From NCBI RefSeq assembly GCF_000970675.1, contig NZ_LAJA01000001.1:744001-808000 (forward strand): a stretch of DNA of 64,000 nucleotides, written 5' to 3'. This DNA is from Domibacillus tundrae (lineage in GTDB: Bacteria > Bacillota > Bacilli > Bacillales > Domibacillaceae). The notes below the pieces were generated by a model. That model was not told the DNA's origin, did not search any database, and saw only the letters and a program-made list of their open reading frames with translations. The position numbers and the translations under genes were made by a program. Positions 10,741-19,015 of the stretch are shown piece after piece. Each line of letters opens with the position of its first letter. The stretch's first letter is position 1.

Positions 10741-10989
10741 TTGTCCAGCTCCAGACGTCATCGAGGTCCACACGATGTGGGTCACAAAAGCGTTGCGACG
10801 ATCTGGATGATCTAGTCGGGCGAAAGGCACAGGACGTGGCGGCTTTGAAGCGCGGCGGCACGATGCCGCGTTCTTAAGCTTTTGTTCCGTTTATCCGGCG
10901 TCAAGCCAAGCGCTTCTGGAAGCAAAAAGCGCCTCCGCCAGTGCTATTCTTATGCTTGTCACCGATAAACGGGCGTCTTTCGCTTTTCT
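10741..10989 (+). repeat. Dispersed structured repeat, copy A (long, with insert)
   Basis: This fills most of the 374-bp gap before mltG. From TTGTCCAGCTCCAGACG at 10741 to GCTTTTGTTCC near 10888 it aligns with copy B at 53073-53220, with about one mismatch in ten. It contains hairpins CCACA-CGA-TGTGG (10768-10780) and GCGGCA-CGA-TGCCGC (10855-10869). Copy A has a further piece bounded by CCGTTTATCCGG (10887-10898) and CCGATAAACGG (10962-10972), which are inverted repeats, before the common right end resembling GGCGCCTTACGCTTTTC. No protein coding is apparent. Confidence 0.85.
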
Positions 10990-11046
10990 TTTTGCATCAT
11001 TCTTGTATACTATAAAAAAGAAAGATGGTGTCGAAAGGGGATTTTT

Positions 11047-12150
11047 ATGTCGAATAATGTTTTTCCGCCGGCTTCAGGACGAAAAAGGCGGCTGAAAAGG
11101 GCTATTTTAATTGTGTTTTTTTTATTTTTGCTGTTGGCAGCGGCCGGCGCAGCGGGAGCCTATTACATATGGCAAAGTGCGTCTGAGCCAGCTGATGCTG
11201 GAAGTAAGGAAGAAGTGGGGATATCCATTCCGCTTGGCTCGAGCTTATCATTCATTTCTCAGACGCTTGAAGATAATGGAATTGTGAAAAATGCCACACT
11301 GTTTAAATATTATGTGAAGTATAAAGGAGAAGGCGATTTTCAGGCAGGTGAATACGTCCTTTCTCCTTCAATGACACCGGATGCTATCATGGCTTCGTTA
11401 AAGGAAGGAAAAGTCATAGGATCACTAGATGGGGCAATAGCAATTCCGGAAGGCTACCAGCTCACGCAAATTGCCGAGATAATCGCTTCTGAAACAGATC
11501 GTACAGCAGAAGAAGTCCTTGCTGTATTGAATGACAAAGCTTTTGTGGAAAAAATGATGGCAGATCATCCAGCGCTTGTTACAAAAGCCGTCCTCGGTGA
11601 AAACATTCGTTATCCGCTGGAAGGATATTTATATCCGGCAACATATGACGTTGTAGATACTCAGAAGCCGGTTGAAGAGATTGCTGAAGAAATGATCGCG
11701 AAAACGGATGAGATTGTACAGCGCTATTCAGAACAAATTAAAGCGTCCGGCATGACCGTTCATGAATTTTTAACGTTTTCTTCACTCGTTGAAGAAGAAG
11801 CAACGGGGAAAACAGACCGTAAAAAAATTGCCAGCGTTTTTTATAACCGGATGAAGGTGAATATGCCGCTGCAAACAGACCCGACGGTGTTATACGCACA
11901 CGGCGAGCATAAAGACCGTGTTTTGTATGCAGACTTAAAAGTGAATTCTCCTTATAACACGTACCAGGTGAAAGGTCTGACACCGGGACCGATCGGCAAC
12001 AGCGGTATTGATTCGATGGAAGCAGTGCTTGCGCCGGAGCGGACTGAGTTCCTTTACTTCCTTGCTTCACCGGCAGGAGATGTGTACTATTCAAAAACCC
12101 TCGATGAACATAATAAGTTAAAAGCAAAATATATTACGAACAATCAATAG
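11047..12150 (+). CDS. mltG: Endolytic transglycosylase MltG (YceG-like)
   Basis: Membrane-anchored lytic transglycosylase of 367 residues that cleaves nascent peptidoglycan glycan strands and is thought to end strand elongation. A short basic cytoplasmic N-terminus (GRKRRLKR) precedes one membrane segment at about 19-41. The conserved YceG region includes FSSLVEEEATGKTDRKKIASVFYNRM-type sequence with the catalytic glutamate, and PLQTDPTVLYA. ATG at 11047 follows GAAAGGGG. A TATACT hexamer at 11006-11011 is a possible -10; its -35 would fall in the end of repeat A. Confidence 0.94.
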   Translation: MSNNVFPPASGRKRRLKRAILIVFFLFLLLAAAGAAGAYYIWQSASEPADAGSKEEVGISIPLGSSLSFISQTLEDNGIVKNATLFKYYVKYKGEGDFQAGEYVLSPSMTPDAIMASLKEGKVIGSLDGAIAIPEGYQLTQIAEIIASETDRTAEEVLAVLNDKAFVEKMMADHPALVTKAVLGENIRYPLEGYLYPATYDVVDTQKPVEEIAEEMIAKTDEIVQRYSEQIKASGMTVHEFLTFSSLVEEEATGKTDRKKIASVFYNRMKVNMPLQTDPTVLYAHGEHKDRVLYADLKVNSPYNTYQVKGLTPGPIGNSGIDSMEAVLAPERTEFLYFLASPAGDVYYSKTLDEHNKLKAKYITNNQ

Positions 12151-12212
12151 AAAGCGCACATGGCTTTTCTGTAATTTCTATGATAAAATAATTCGGGCAC
12201 ATGAAGACACGG

Positions 12213-12250
12213 GAAAGCTTTTATAGCTTTCTCTTTTTCTTAGAAAAGAG
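12213..12250 (+). promoter_or_regulatory. Tandem hairpins in the trmR leader (terminator-like plus ribosome-site mask)
   Basis: GAAAGCT (12213-12219) pairs with AGCTTTC (12225-12231) and is followed by the T-rich CTCTTTTTCTT. That T-rich strand, CTCTTTT (12231-12237), can instead pair with AAAAGAG (12244-12250), which is part of the trmR ribosome binding site. It may be a simple mltG terminator or a leader control. Confidence 0.45.
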
Positions 12251-12262
12251 GGTATGTTTACT

Positions 12263-12910
12263 ATGAAAGACGACATACATGACTATATTGAATCACTTTT
12301 AACGCCGCGGGAAGGCTTGCTCGACGAGATGGAGCAGTACGCAGCCGAGCACCGTGTGCCGATTATGGAACCAGTCGGAATAGACACGCTGCTGGCCGTC
12401 CTGAAGCTGCAAAATCCCGCGCGGCTGCTTGAAATTGGCACAGCAATTGGCTATTCCGCTCTTCGAATGACCGCGGCTGTTCCAGGGCTGCGTGTGACAA
12501 CACTAGAGCGCGACGAAGACCGATTTGAAAAAGCCAATCAATATATTAGCCGGTCAGGTGATCAAGACCGTATTCATATTTTATTTGGCGATGCGCTTGA
12601 ACTGGCAGAAAAAGCAGCGGAAGACGGACCGTTTGATGCCATCTTTATTGATGCGGCAAAAGGGCAGTACCGCCGCTTTTTTGAATTGTACGCCCCTATG
12701 CTTAAACAAGGCGGCGTCATTTATTCAGATAACGTGTTGTTTAAAGGGTATGCCGCGGGAGTTGATGCACCCACAAAACGGATTGAAAAAATGGTGCGGA
12801 AAATTACCGATTACAATCAATGGCTTATGGCCCATCCTGGATATGATACATCCATTATTCCATCCGGCGACGGAATTGCCATCAGCATAAAACGGAGTGA
12901 AGAAAAATGA
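12263..12910 (+). CDS. trmR: tRNA 5-hydroxyuridine methyltransferase TrmR (YrrM)
   Basis: SAM-dependent O-methyltransferase of 215 residues, COMT-like. SAM motif LLEIGTAIGYSALRMT is near residue 57, with the acidic GDALELAEKA and FIDAAKGQY metal/substrate region after it. In B. subtilis TrmR methylates 5-hydroxyuridine at tRNA position 34 to 5-methoxyuridine. Downstream trhP1-trhP2 make the hydroxyl, so the three genes form a complete pathway. ATG at 12263 is 10 nt from AAAGAGGG; ATG at 12254 lies too close to it. Overlaps trhP1 by 4 nt. Confidence 0.9.
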   Translation: MKDDIHDYIESLLTPREGLLDEMEQYAAEHRVPIMEPVGIDTLLAVLKLQNPARLLEIGTAIGYSALRMTAAVPGLRVTTLERDEDRFEKANQYISRSGDQDRIHILFGDALELAEKAAEDGPFDAIFIDAAKGQYRRFFELYAPMLKQGGVIYSDNVLFKGYAAGVDAPTKRIEKMVRKITDYNQWLMAHPGYDTSIIPSGDGIAISIKRSEEK

Positions 12911-13836
12911 ATAAACCCGAACTACTCGTGACGCCGGGCAGCGTCGACGAAATAAAGAAACAAATAGAAGCAGGAGCTGATGCATTTTTAATTGGCGAGC
13001 AGCGGTACGGCTTGCGTCTCGCTGGAGAATTTAATCGTGAGCAGATTAACGAAGCTGTCACGCTTGCACAGGAATACGGGAAAAAAGTATATGTCGCTGT
13101 TAATGCGATTTTTCATAACCAGATTGCGAATGAGCTGGATGACTACGTAGCCTTTGTAAAAGAGACAGGGGCAGATGCACTTGTATTCGGAGATCCGGCT
13201 GTGATTATGGCGGTTAGAGAAACTACGCCTGGATTCCCGCTGCACTGGAGTCCCGAAACGATTGCAACGAACTATTATACAGCGAATTATTGGGGCAGGC
13301 GCGGCGCTGTCCGCGCGGTATTGGCACGCGAACTAAGCATGGATGCAATTATTGAAATGAAAGAACATGCAGAAGTTGAAATTGAAGTGCAAGTTCATGG
13401 GATGACATGTATGTTCCAGTCTAAGCGTCCGCTTTTAGGCCATTATTTTGAATACATGGGCAACAATATGGAAATTGAAAAACGTCAAGGCACGCAAAAC
13501 ATGCTGCTTCATGATGAGGAACGAAGCAATAAATACCCGATATATGAAGATATCAATGGTACACACATCATGAGTCCCAACGATATGTGTATTATCGATG
13601 AACTGCAGGATATGGTGGACGCTGGTATTGACTCGTTTAAAATCGATGGCGTTCTTCAAACGGAAGCCTATCGAATTGAAGTGACGAAACTATACCGGAA
13701 AGCAATTGACTTGTGCATCGACAATCCGGACCAATACGAGGATGAAAAAGAGCAATTACTCCAAGCGGCAGAAGAACTGCAGCAAGAACATCGTCCACTC
13801 GATTCAGGATTTTTCTTTAAAGAGACGGTTTATTAA
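12907..13836 (+). CDS. trhP1: tRNA hydroxylation protein TrhP1 (U32 family, YrrN)
   Basis: Peptidase-U32-like protein of 309 residues. It has the TIM-barrel start PELLVTPGSVDEIKKQIEAGADAF and the VQVHGMTCMFQSKRPLLGHYFEY region, which keeps only part of the U32 cysteine pattern. In B. subtilis TrhP1 and TrhP2 together do prephenate-dependent hydroxylation of U34. Eighteen bp separates it from trhP2. Despite the family name it is not expected to be a protease. Confidence 0.9.
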   Translation: MNKPELLVTPGSVDEIKKQIEAGADAFLIGEQRYGLRLAGEFNREQINEAVTLAQEYGKKVYVAVNAIFHNQIANELDDYVAFVKETGADALVFGDPAVIMAVRETTPGFPLHWSPETIATNYYTANYWGRRGAVRAVLARELSMDAIIEMKEHAEVEIEVQVHGMTCMFQSKRPLLGHYFEYMGNNMEIEKRQGTQNMLLHDEERSNKYPIYEDINGTHIMSPNDMCIIDELQDMVDAGIDSFKIDGVLQTEAYRIEVTKLYRKAIDLCIDNPDQYEDEKEQLLQAAEELQQEHRPLDSGFFFKETVY

Positions 13837-13853
13837 TAAAGGAGGAAGCGAGA

Positions 13854-15125
13854 ATGAACGGATTGAAAAACGATGGCATTTCTGAAATCGTTGACGGCAA
13901 ACGGGTCATTGTAAAAAAACCGGAACTTTTAGCACCGGCCGGAACGCTTGAGAAGTTGAAAATTGCTGTTCGTTATGGGGCAGATGCAGTGTATATCGGC
14001 GGCCAGGAATATGGTCTTCGTTCAAATGCCGGTAATTTTACATTTGAGGAAATGAAAGAAGGCGTGGCATTTGCGAAAAGCTACGGTGCGAAAGTATATG
14101 TGACCACGAATATTTTTGCTCATAATGAAAATATTGATGGGCTGGAAGACTATTTGCGCGGGATCGGCGAAGCAGGTGTAACAGGTATTATTGTGGCTGA
14201 CCCGCTTATTATCGAAACATGCCGCCGCGTTGCGCCAAACGTTGAAGTGCATTTAAGCACACAGCAGTCGCTTTCAAACTGGCGTGCGGTGAAGTATTGG
14301 AAAGATGAAGGGTTAGACCGTGTTGTTCTTGCCCGCGAGACGACAGGTGAAGAAATGCGTCTTATGAAAGAAAAAGTAGATATCGAAATTGAAACATTTA
14401 TTCATGGGGCGATGTGTATTGCTTATTCAGGCCGCTGCGTGCTGAGCAACCATATGACAGCGAGGGATTCAAACCGGGGCGGATGCTGTCAGTCATGCCG
14501 TTGGGATTATAACCTAGTTGAAATGGAAGATGGCGAAGAAATGGCGATCACGCAGGAAGGCGATTCACCGTTTGCAATGAGCCCGAAAGATTTACGGCTT
14601 TTGCAGTCGATCCCTGGGCTTATTGAGCTTGGTATCGACAGCTTAAAAATTGAAGGCCGGATGAAATCCATTCATTATGTCGCAACCGTTGTTGGTGTAT
14701 ACCGAAAAGTGATTGACGCATATTGCGCAGATCCGGAAAACTTCACAATTAAAGACGAGTGGCTTGAAGAGCTGGAAAAATGTGCAAACCGTCCGGCAGC
14801 ACCAGCGTTTTTCGCTGGAACACCATCCGCTGATGAACAGCTTTTTGGCGTTCACGGCAAAAAAGCCTCGCATGACTTTACAGGACTTGTTGTCGATTAC
14901 GATGAAGCGACACAAATGGTTACATTGCAGCAGCGGAATTTCTTCCGTCCAGGCGACACAGTTGAATTTTTCGGACCGAATATGAACACATTCAATCAGG
15001 TCGTTGGCACGGTGGTTGATGAAGATGGAAATGAGCTCGATGCAGCCCGTCACCCGCTTCAAATTGTCCGTTTCAAACTGGACCGTCCTGTTTCAAAAGA
15101 TGATATGATGCGGAAAGGGTTGTGA
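13854..15125 (+). CDS. trhP2: tRNA hydroxylation protein TrhP2 (U32 family, YrrO)
   Basis: Peptidase-U32 protein of 423 residues with the full signature. Cysteines in [12 protein letters not shown] and in GGCCQSCRW probably bind an Fe-S cluster. Repeats the [28 protein letters not shown] opening of the family. Forms the prephenate-dependent tRNA U34 hydroxylase with TrhP1. The RNA hydroxylase RlhA of E. coli is a relative. Ribosome binding site AAAGGAGG precedes it, and udk starts 5 bp after its stop. Confidence 0.92.
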   Translation: MNGLKNDGISEIVDGKRVIVKKPELLAPAGTLEKLKIAVRYGADAVYIGGQEYGLRSNAGNFTFEEMKEGVAFAKSYGAKVYVTTNIFAHNENIDGLEDYLRGIGEAGVTGIIVADPLIIETCRRVAPNVEVHLSTQQSLSNWRAVKYWKDEGLDRVVLARETTGEEMRLMKEKVDIEIETFIHGAMCIAYSGRCVLSNHMTARDSNRGGCCQSCRWDYNLVEMEDGEEMAITQEGDSPFAMSPKDLRLLQSIPGLIELGIDSLKIEGRMKSIHYVATVVGVYRKVIDAYCADPENFTIKDEWLEELEKCANRPAAPAFFAGTPSADEQLFGVHGKKASHDFTGLVVDYDEATQMVTLQQRNFFRPGDTVEFFGPNMNTFNQVVGTVVDEDGNELDAARHPLQIVRFKLDRPVSKDDMMRKGL

Positions 15126-15130
15126 CGTTC

Positions 15131-15766
15131 ATGAGCAAAAAGCCGATTGTGATCGGCGTTGCGGGCGGCTCCGGCTCCGGTAAAACGAGTGTTGCCCGCG
15201 CGATTTACGACTATTTTGAAGGCGGCTCGATTATGATGATTGAGCAGGATTATTATTATAAAAACCAATCCCATCTTACATTTGAAGAGCGTCTGAATCA
15301 AAACTATGATCATCCGCTTGCGTTTGACAACGAGTTGCTGATTGAACAGATGAATGATTTGATGAACAATCGTCCGGTTGAAAAACCGGTGTACGATTAT
15401 GCGAATCATACCCGTTCTTCCGAAACCATTCCGCTTGAACCTAAAGATGTGATTATTCTTGAAGGCATTCTTGTTCTTGAAGATGAACGGCTTCGTGAAT
15501 TAATGGATATAAAGCTCTTTGTCGATACGGATGCGGATTTGAGGTTCATCCGCCGGCTCACGCGTGATATAAAAGAGCGCGGCCGGTCGCTCGATTCAGT
15601 TGTCGGACAGTATACAGAAGTCGTCCGCCCGATGCATAACCAGTTTATTGAGCCGACGAAGCGATATGCAGATGTTATTATCCCAATCGGCGGGGAAAAT
15701 AAAGTCGCGATCGATTTATTAATTGCAAAAATACAAACAATTCTTGAACAAAAAGACATTTTATAG
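15131..15766 (+). CDS. udk: Uridine kinase
   Basis: Uridine/cytidine kinase of 211 residues in pyrimidine salvage, same length as the B. subtilis enzyme. P-loop [12 protein letters not shown] is at the N-terminus; the [13 protein letters not shown] lid and the DHPLAFD substrate segment are present. ATG at 15131 gives the family N-terminus [10 protein letters not shown]; the GTG at 15122 would add three residues and lies inside the trhP2 stop overlap. Confidence 0.96.
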   Translation: MSKKPIVIGVAGGSGSGKTSVARAIYDYFEGGSIMMIEQDYYYKNQSHLTFEERLNQNYDHPLAFDNELLIEQMNDLMNNRPVEKPVYDYANHTRSSETIPLEPKDVIILEGILVLEDERLRELMDIKLFVDTDADLRFIRRLTRDIKERGRSLDSVVGQYTEVVRPMHNQFIEPTKRYADVIIPIGGENKVAIDLLIAKIQTILEQKDIL

Positions 15767-15801
15767 TATGTTTTTATGAAACAGGCATACAATGGGAAAA
15801 A

Positions 15802-15853
15802 CGCGCGCCTTCTAAATTGGAAGGGGCGCGCTCATATTTAAGTGCTTTTTTTG
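15802..15853 (+). terminator. Probable terminator between udk and greA
   Basis: GCGCGCCTTC pairs with GGAAGGGGCGCGC around a short AT loop, with a two-base bulge. The T run is interrupted (TCATATTTAAGTGCTTTTTTT), so efficiency is uncertain. Confidence 0.6.
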
Positions 15854-15877
15854 TGAACATTAAAGGAGTGGAAGAAG

Positions 15878-16354
15878 TTGTCGAACGAAAAAGTATACCC
15901 GATGACACGGGAAGGGAAAGAAAAACTGGAGCAAGAGCTTGACCAATTAAAATCTGTAAAGAGGAAAGAAGTTGTGGAACGCATTAAAATCGCCCGCAGC
16001 TTCGGCGACCTGTCGGAAAACTCTGAGTATGACTCAGCAAAAGAAGAGCAGGCGTTTGTGGAAGGCCGGATCGGAACAATCGAGACAATGATCCGCAATG
16101 CGAAAATCATTGAAGCAAGTGAAATGAAAAAGGATGAAGTGTCTCTTGGGAAAACGGTGACATTTATTGAACTTCCAGATGGCGAAGAAGAAAGCTACAC
16201 AATCGTCGGAAGTGCGGAAGCGGATCCATTCGAAGGGAAAATTTCAAACGACTCACCTATCGCCAAAAGCATGATTGGCAAGCGTGTTGGCGACGAAGTC
16301 ATCGTTCAGACGCCTGCTGGCGAAATGAATGTGAAAATCGTTTCAATCGGTTAA
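15878..16354 (+). CDS. greA: Transcription elongation factor GreA
   Basis: GreA of 158 residues, which rescues backtracked RNA polymerase by stimulating transcript cleavage. The N-terminal coiled coil shows [23 protein letters not shown], with the tip [20 protein letters not shown] carrying the acidic residues. The C-terminal FKBP-like domain includes [20 protein letters not shown] at 15878 gives the family start [10 protein letters not shown] and is 9 nt from AAAGGAG. Confidence 0.96.
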   Translation: MSNEKVYPMTREGKEKLEQELDQLKSVKRKEVVERIKIARSFGDLSENSEYDSAKEEQAFVEGRIGTIETMIRNAKIIEASEMKKDEVSLGKTVTFIELPDGEEESYTIVGSAEADPFEGKISNDSPIAKSMIGKRVGDEVIVQTPAGEMNVKIVSIG

Positions 16355-16360
16355 TAAAAA

Positions 16361-16394
16361 AGCGCAAAAGGCGCGAGCCTTTTGCGCTTTTTTT
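16361..16394 (+). terminator. Terminator of greA
   Basis: Perfect 12-bp stem AGCGCAAAAGGC / GCCTTTTGCGCT closed by a GCGA tetraloop (GNRA type) and followed by T6. Confidence 0.96.
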
Positions 16395-16460
16395 GCGTAA
16401 AAACTTTTATCCGGCAAACGAGAGTGTTAAAATGGAAGCGTAACTGAGGAGGAGAAGCAA

Positions 16461-17099
16461 ATGGAACAATCGTCGCGTGCCCAGCGCAAAACAAAGCGGA
16501 GAAAAACGAACCGCATTTTAAATACAGCCATCGCGGTTGTCGTACTGCTTATTATCATCGTCGGATTCACCATATTCGCTGGTGGAAATGATGAGGAACC
16601 GGCAGCACCGGAAGAAACAAAGCAGGATCAAACAGCCGCCGTTTCGGATGAAGAAACAGGAGAAGAAACAGCTGATGAACCTACGGAAGAACCGGCTGTA
16701 ACAGAAGAGCCGGCTGACGAAGAAGAAACCGAAGAAAAACCAGCGGATGAAGAAGTTGTCGTTTCAGAAGGAACCGAACCAAATGTTGAGCAAGATATTG
16801 TGAATCCGAACTGGGAAGGTGTAGGCACGACCCAGTCAGGTGAGCATGCGTCTTCATTTGAAACGGATTCATCCGATTGGCAGGAAAAAGAGCAGGCTTT
16901 GGCTTATGCCACCGGTATTCCATTGAGCGACATGACAGTTTGGTATATAAGCGGCAATGGCCCTCAAGGTGCTATTGGAACAGTATCACCGAAGTCAAAC
17001 GAAAATGAAGCATACCGTGTATACATTGAATGGGTAGACGGCGAAGGCTGGAAGCCAATAAAAGTGCAAAAACTCGAAGAAAACGATAAAGGCCGCTAA
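16461..17099 (+). CDS. yrrS: YrrS-like DUF1510 membrane protein
   Basis: A 212-residue protein with a basic N-terminus (QRKTKRRKTNR), one membrane segment at about 20-41, a long acidic low-complexity linker rich in E, P, A and T, and a conserved C-terminal DUF1510 domain starting near VNPNWEGVGTTQSGEH. The tail domain is probably extracytoplasmic. Function is unknown. In B. subtilis yrrS stands next to the penicillin-binding protein gene pbpI, which is not in this neighbourhood. Confidence 0.85.
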   Translation: MEQSSRAQRKTKRRKTNRILNTAIAVVVLLIIIVGFTIFAGGNDEEPAAPEETKQDQTAAVSDEETGEETADEPTEEPAVTEEPADEEETEEKPADEEVVVSEGTEPNVEQDIVNPNWEGVGTTQSGEHASSFETDSSDWQEKEQALAYATGIPLSDMTVWYISGNGPQGAIGTVSPKSNENEAYRVYIEWVDGEGWKPIKVQKLEENDKGR

Positions 17100-17125
17100 A
17101 ACCCGCTTCGACGGCGGGTTTTTTT
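17100..17125 (+). terminator. Terminator of yrrS
   Basis: AACCCGC (17100-17106), loop TTCGACG, GCGGGTT (17114-17120), then T5 before GCGGG. Confidence 0.85.
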
Positions 17126-17153
17126 GCGGGACCAAATAAAAGGAGTGCTACAG

Positions 17154-17858
17154 ATGAAAGCAGCGATTATTGGTGCAATGGAAGAAGAAGTAACGATTTT
17201 ACGCAGTGAAATGGAAAACAAAGAAGTAAAGGTGATTGGTGGCAGTGAATTTACGACGGGGCTGCTTCATGGCGTTGAAACGGTTTTGCTTCGTTCAGGT
17301 ATCGGCAAGGTCAATGCGGCGATGACGACAGCGGTGCTTATTCATGAATTCAAGCCGGATGTGATTATCAATACTGGCTCAGCCGGCGGTCTGTCACCTG
17401 AATTACAAGTTGGTGATATCGTCATTTCAACAGAAGTCCGTCATCATGATGTTGATGTGACTGCATTCGGTTATGAATATGGTCAGGTGCCACAGCTCCC
17501 GGCAGCATTCCAAGCGGATGAGTTGCTTATTGACATCGCATATAAGGCATCAGAAAAGGATTCAGAGTTGAAAACAGTTAAAGGGCTTATTGCAACGGGT
17601 GATTCCTTTATGAATGAGCCAGCCCGTGTTCAGGCTATTGCAGAAACATTCCCTGGTCTTCAAGCAGTTGAAATGGAAGCAGCTGCAATTGCTCAAGTTG
17701 CTTATCAATTTGATGTGCCATTTGTTATTATCCGGGCGCTTTCTGATATTGCCGGCAAGGAATCGACTATTTCATTTGAACAATTTTTGCCAAAAGCGGG
17801 TCTTCATTCGGCTAATCTGGTGATGAAAATTGTTGAACAGCTCCAAAAAGCGCAATAA
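17154..17858 (+). CDS. mtnN: 5'-methylthioadenosine/S-adenosylhomocysteine nucleosidase
   Basis: MTA/SAH nucleosidase (Pfs) of 234 residues, which hydrolyses adenine from methylthioadenosine and S-adenosylhomocysteine. Family motifs: [14 protein letters not shown] start, [27 protein letters not shown] and RALSDIAG with the catalytic aspartate. ATG at 17154 is 8 nt from AAAAGGAG. In B. subtilis the operon continues with mccA and mccB for cysteine recovery; these are absent here. Confidence 0.96.
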   Translation: MKAAIIGAMEEEVTILRSEMENKEVKVIGGSEFTTGLLHGVETVLLRSGIGKVNAAMTTAVLIHEFKPDVIINTGSAGGLSPELQVGDIVISTEVRHHDVDVTAFGYEYGQVPQLPAAFQADELLIDIAYKASEKDSELKTVKGLIATGDSFMNEPARVQAIAETFPGLQAVEMEAAAIAQVAYQFDVPFVIIRALSDIAGKESTISFEQFLPKAGLHSANLVMKIVEQLQKAQ

Positions 17859-17933
17859 ACGAGTACAAAAAGATGCATTTTATGATAAAGTAAGAGTAAT
17901 GAATAAAGTGGATGAAAAGGAGAGTTGTCACGA

Positions 17934-18005
17934 ATGGTTATGATGATTATGGGGTTGCTTTTGGCAACGGTAACGGGCGTTATGATCTCTGTTTCAATCG
18001 ATTGA
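17934..18005 (+). CDS. Putative 23-residue hydrophobic peptide
   Basis: Short frame reading [20 protein letters not shown] then SID. It is almost wholly apolar and could be one membrane helix. AAAAGGAG lies about 11 nt ahead of the ATG, slightly far. A good rho-independent terminator follows at 18021-18052 on the same strand. It ends overlapping the 3' end of the convergent sigK by 12 bp. The terminator supports transcription; translation is unproven. Confidence 0.42.
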   Translation: MVMMIMGLLLATVTGVMISVSID

Positions 18006-18752
18006 GGAAAAGTGATTTGAAGGGTGCTCCAGATCTTTTGGAGCCCTTTTTTGTTTCGTTTGAAGCCGTTTAAACTCTTGCATCATTTTGGCAAGGGCTC
18101 TTTTTTCAATACGTGAGACGTAGCTTCTTGAAATGTTCATGTTTGCCGCAATTTCGCGCTGCGTCTTATCTTGATCATTCACCAAGCCATAGCGTGCCGC
18201 AATGACGGACAATTCCCGTTCATCGAGAACCGACAGGCACTTTTTCATTTGATCAATATCCATTTGAAGAGATAGGCGTCCAGTAACATCTTCATCCTCG
18301 GTCTTTAATAAATCAAGAAGGCTGATTTCGTTTCCTTCTTTGTCACGGCCGACCGGATCATACAGTGATACATCTTTTTTTGTTTTCTTTAAAGAGCGGA
18401 AATGCATGAGGATTTCATTTTCAATACACCGCGCTGCATAGGTGGCGAGCTTTGTTCCTTTTTTACCGGAATAGCTTTCAATGCCTTTAATCAGCCCAAT
18501 CGTCCCGATCGAGATAAGATCTTCTGTATCGTGATGTGTTTTTTCAAATTTTTTCACAATATGGGCAACGAGACGGAGATTATGTTCAATAAGCTTCGCA
18601 CGGGCGTAGCGGTCTCCTTGTTCATGAAGCGACAAATATTTTTTTTCTTCTTCCGCGCTTAAAGGCTGGGGAAACGCGTTATGTTTCACATAAGAGACGA
18701 AAAAAACCGCTTCCTTTAATAAAAAAGAGAGAGCGGCTGCTAGTTCAATCAT
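17994..18752 (-). CDS. sigK: RNA polymerase sporulation sigma factor SigK (pro-sigma-K)
   Basis: Mother-cell late sporulation sigma factor of 252 residues. The N-terminal pro-sequence [20 protein letters not shown] is followed by [11 protein letters not shown]. By comparison with B. subtilis the pro-protein is cut between S20 and Y21 by SpoIVFB. Region 2 ([17 protein letters not shown]) and region 4 ([20 protein letters not shown]) are intact. The gene is uninterrupted: no skin element splits it. Start at 18752 has AAAGGAGGG ahead of it. It lies 45 bp after sda on the same strand. Confidence 0.96.
   Translation of the reverse strand: MIELAAALSFLLKEAVFFVSYVKHNAFPQPLSAEEEKKYLSLHEQGDRYARAKLIEHNLRLVAHIVKKFEKTHHDTEDLISIGTIGLIKGIESYSGKKGTKLATYAARCIENEILMHFRSLKKTKKDVSLYDPVGRDKEGNEISLLDLLKTEDEDVTGRLSLQMDIDQMKKCLSVLDERELSVIAARYGLVNDQDKTQREIAANMNISRSYVSRIEKRALAKMMQEFKRLQTKQKRAPKDLEHPSNHFSSID
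18021..18052 (+). terminator. Terminator on + strand within the 3' end of sigK
   Basis: AGGGTGCTCCA (18021-18031) pairs with TGGAGCCCT (18039-18047) with a one-base bulge, followed by T-rich CCTTTTTTG. It fits a + strand transcript carrying the 23-residue peptide or mtnN, and is encoded inside the sigK reading frame. Confidence 0.75.
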
Positions 18753-18797
18753 AGTGAACCCTCCTTTAATAGAAAGCATATTCAGAAGGGGTTATGG

Positions 18798-18941
18798 CTA
18801 TTCCTTTTTGTTGCCATTTTGCGACTGGATGGCCCGCCGCTGTATCTCTTTTTCCATTAGTGTAAGGAAATCATGATTTAGCTTTAGTTTTGTCGCTTTT
18901 TTATAAGAAGAAAGAAGTAAGTGATCGGATAAAGAATGCAT
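18798..18941 (-). CDS. sda: Sporulation initiation inhibitor Sda
   Basis: A 47-residue checkpoint protein: MHSLSDHLLLSSYKKATKLK with a second helix NHDFLTLMEKEIQRRAI. This is the antiparallel helical hairpin of Sda, which binds the histidine kinase KinA and blocks autophosphorylation when replication is disturbed. The B. subtilis protein has the same LSDELL...YxKAT and DFxxLxExEIxRR pattern. GGAGATGAT precedes the start. sda of B. subtilis is transcribed under DnaA control, and DnaA boxes lie upstream here. Confidence 0.92.
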   Translation of the reverse strand: MHSLSDHLLLSSYKKATKLKLNHDFLTLMEKEIQRRAIQSQNGNKKE

Positions 18942-19001
18942 AACTTATCATCTCCATATAGTTAATATGTTTTTTTACAGTTTAACAAAAAAATGGGTTG
19001 G

Positions 19002-19013
19002 GAACAATTGTTC
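19002..19013. promoter_or_regulatory. 12-bp perfect palindrome in the sda upstream region
   Basis: GAACAATTGTTC, a perfect inverted repeat about 60 bp upstream of the sda start. On the minus strand TTGTTC could be the -35 of a promoter whose -10 is TAAACT, 17 bp away. Binding protein unknown. Confidence 0.4.
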
Positions 19014-19015
19014 TT

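Noticed and set aside
10543-10830. Minus-strand frame across the yrzB end and repeat A
   Set aside because: Crosses a strong terminator and part of the dispersed repeat; antisense to an acidic protein.
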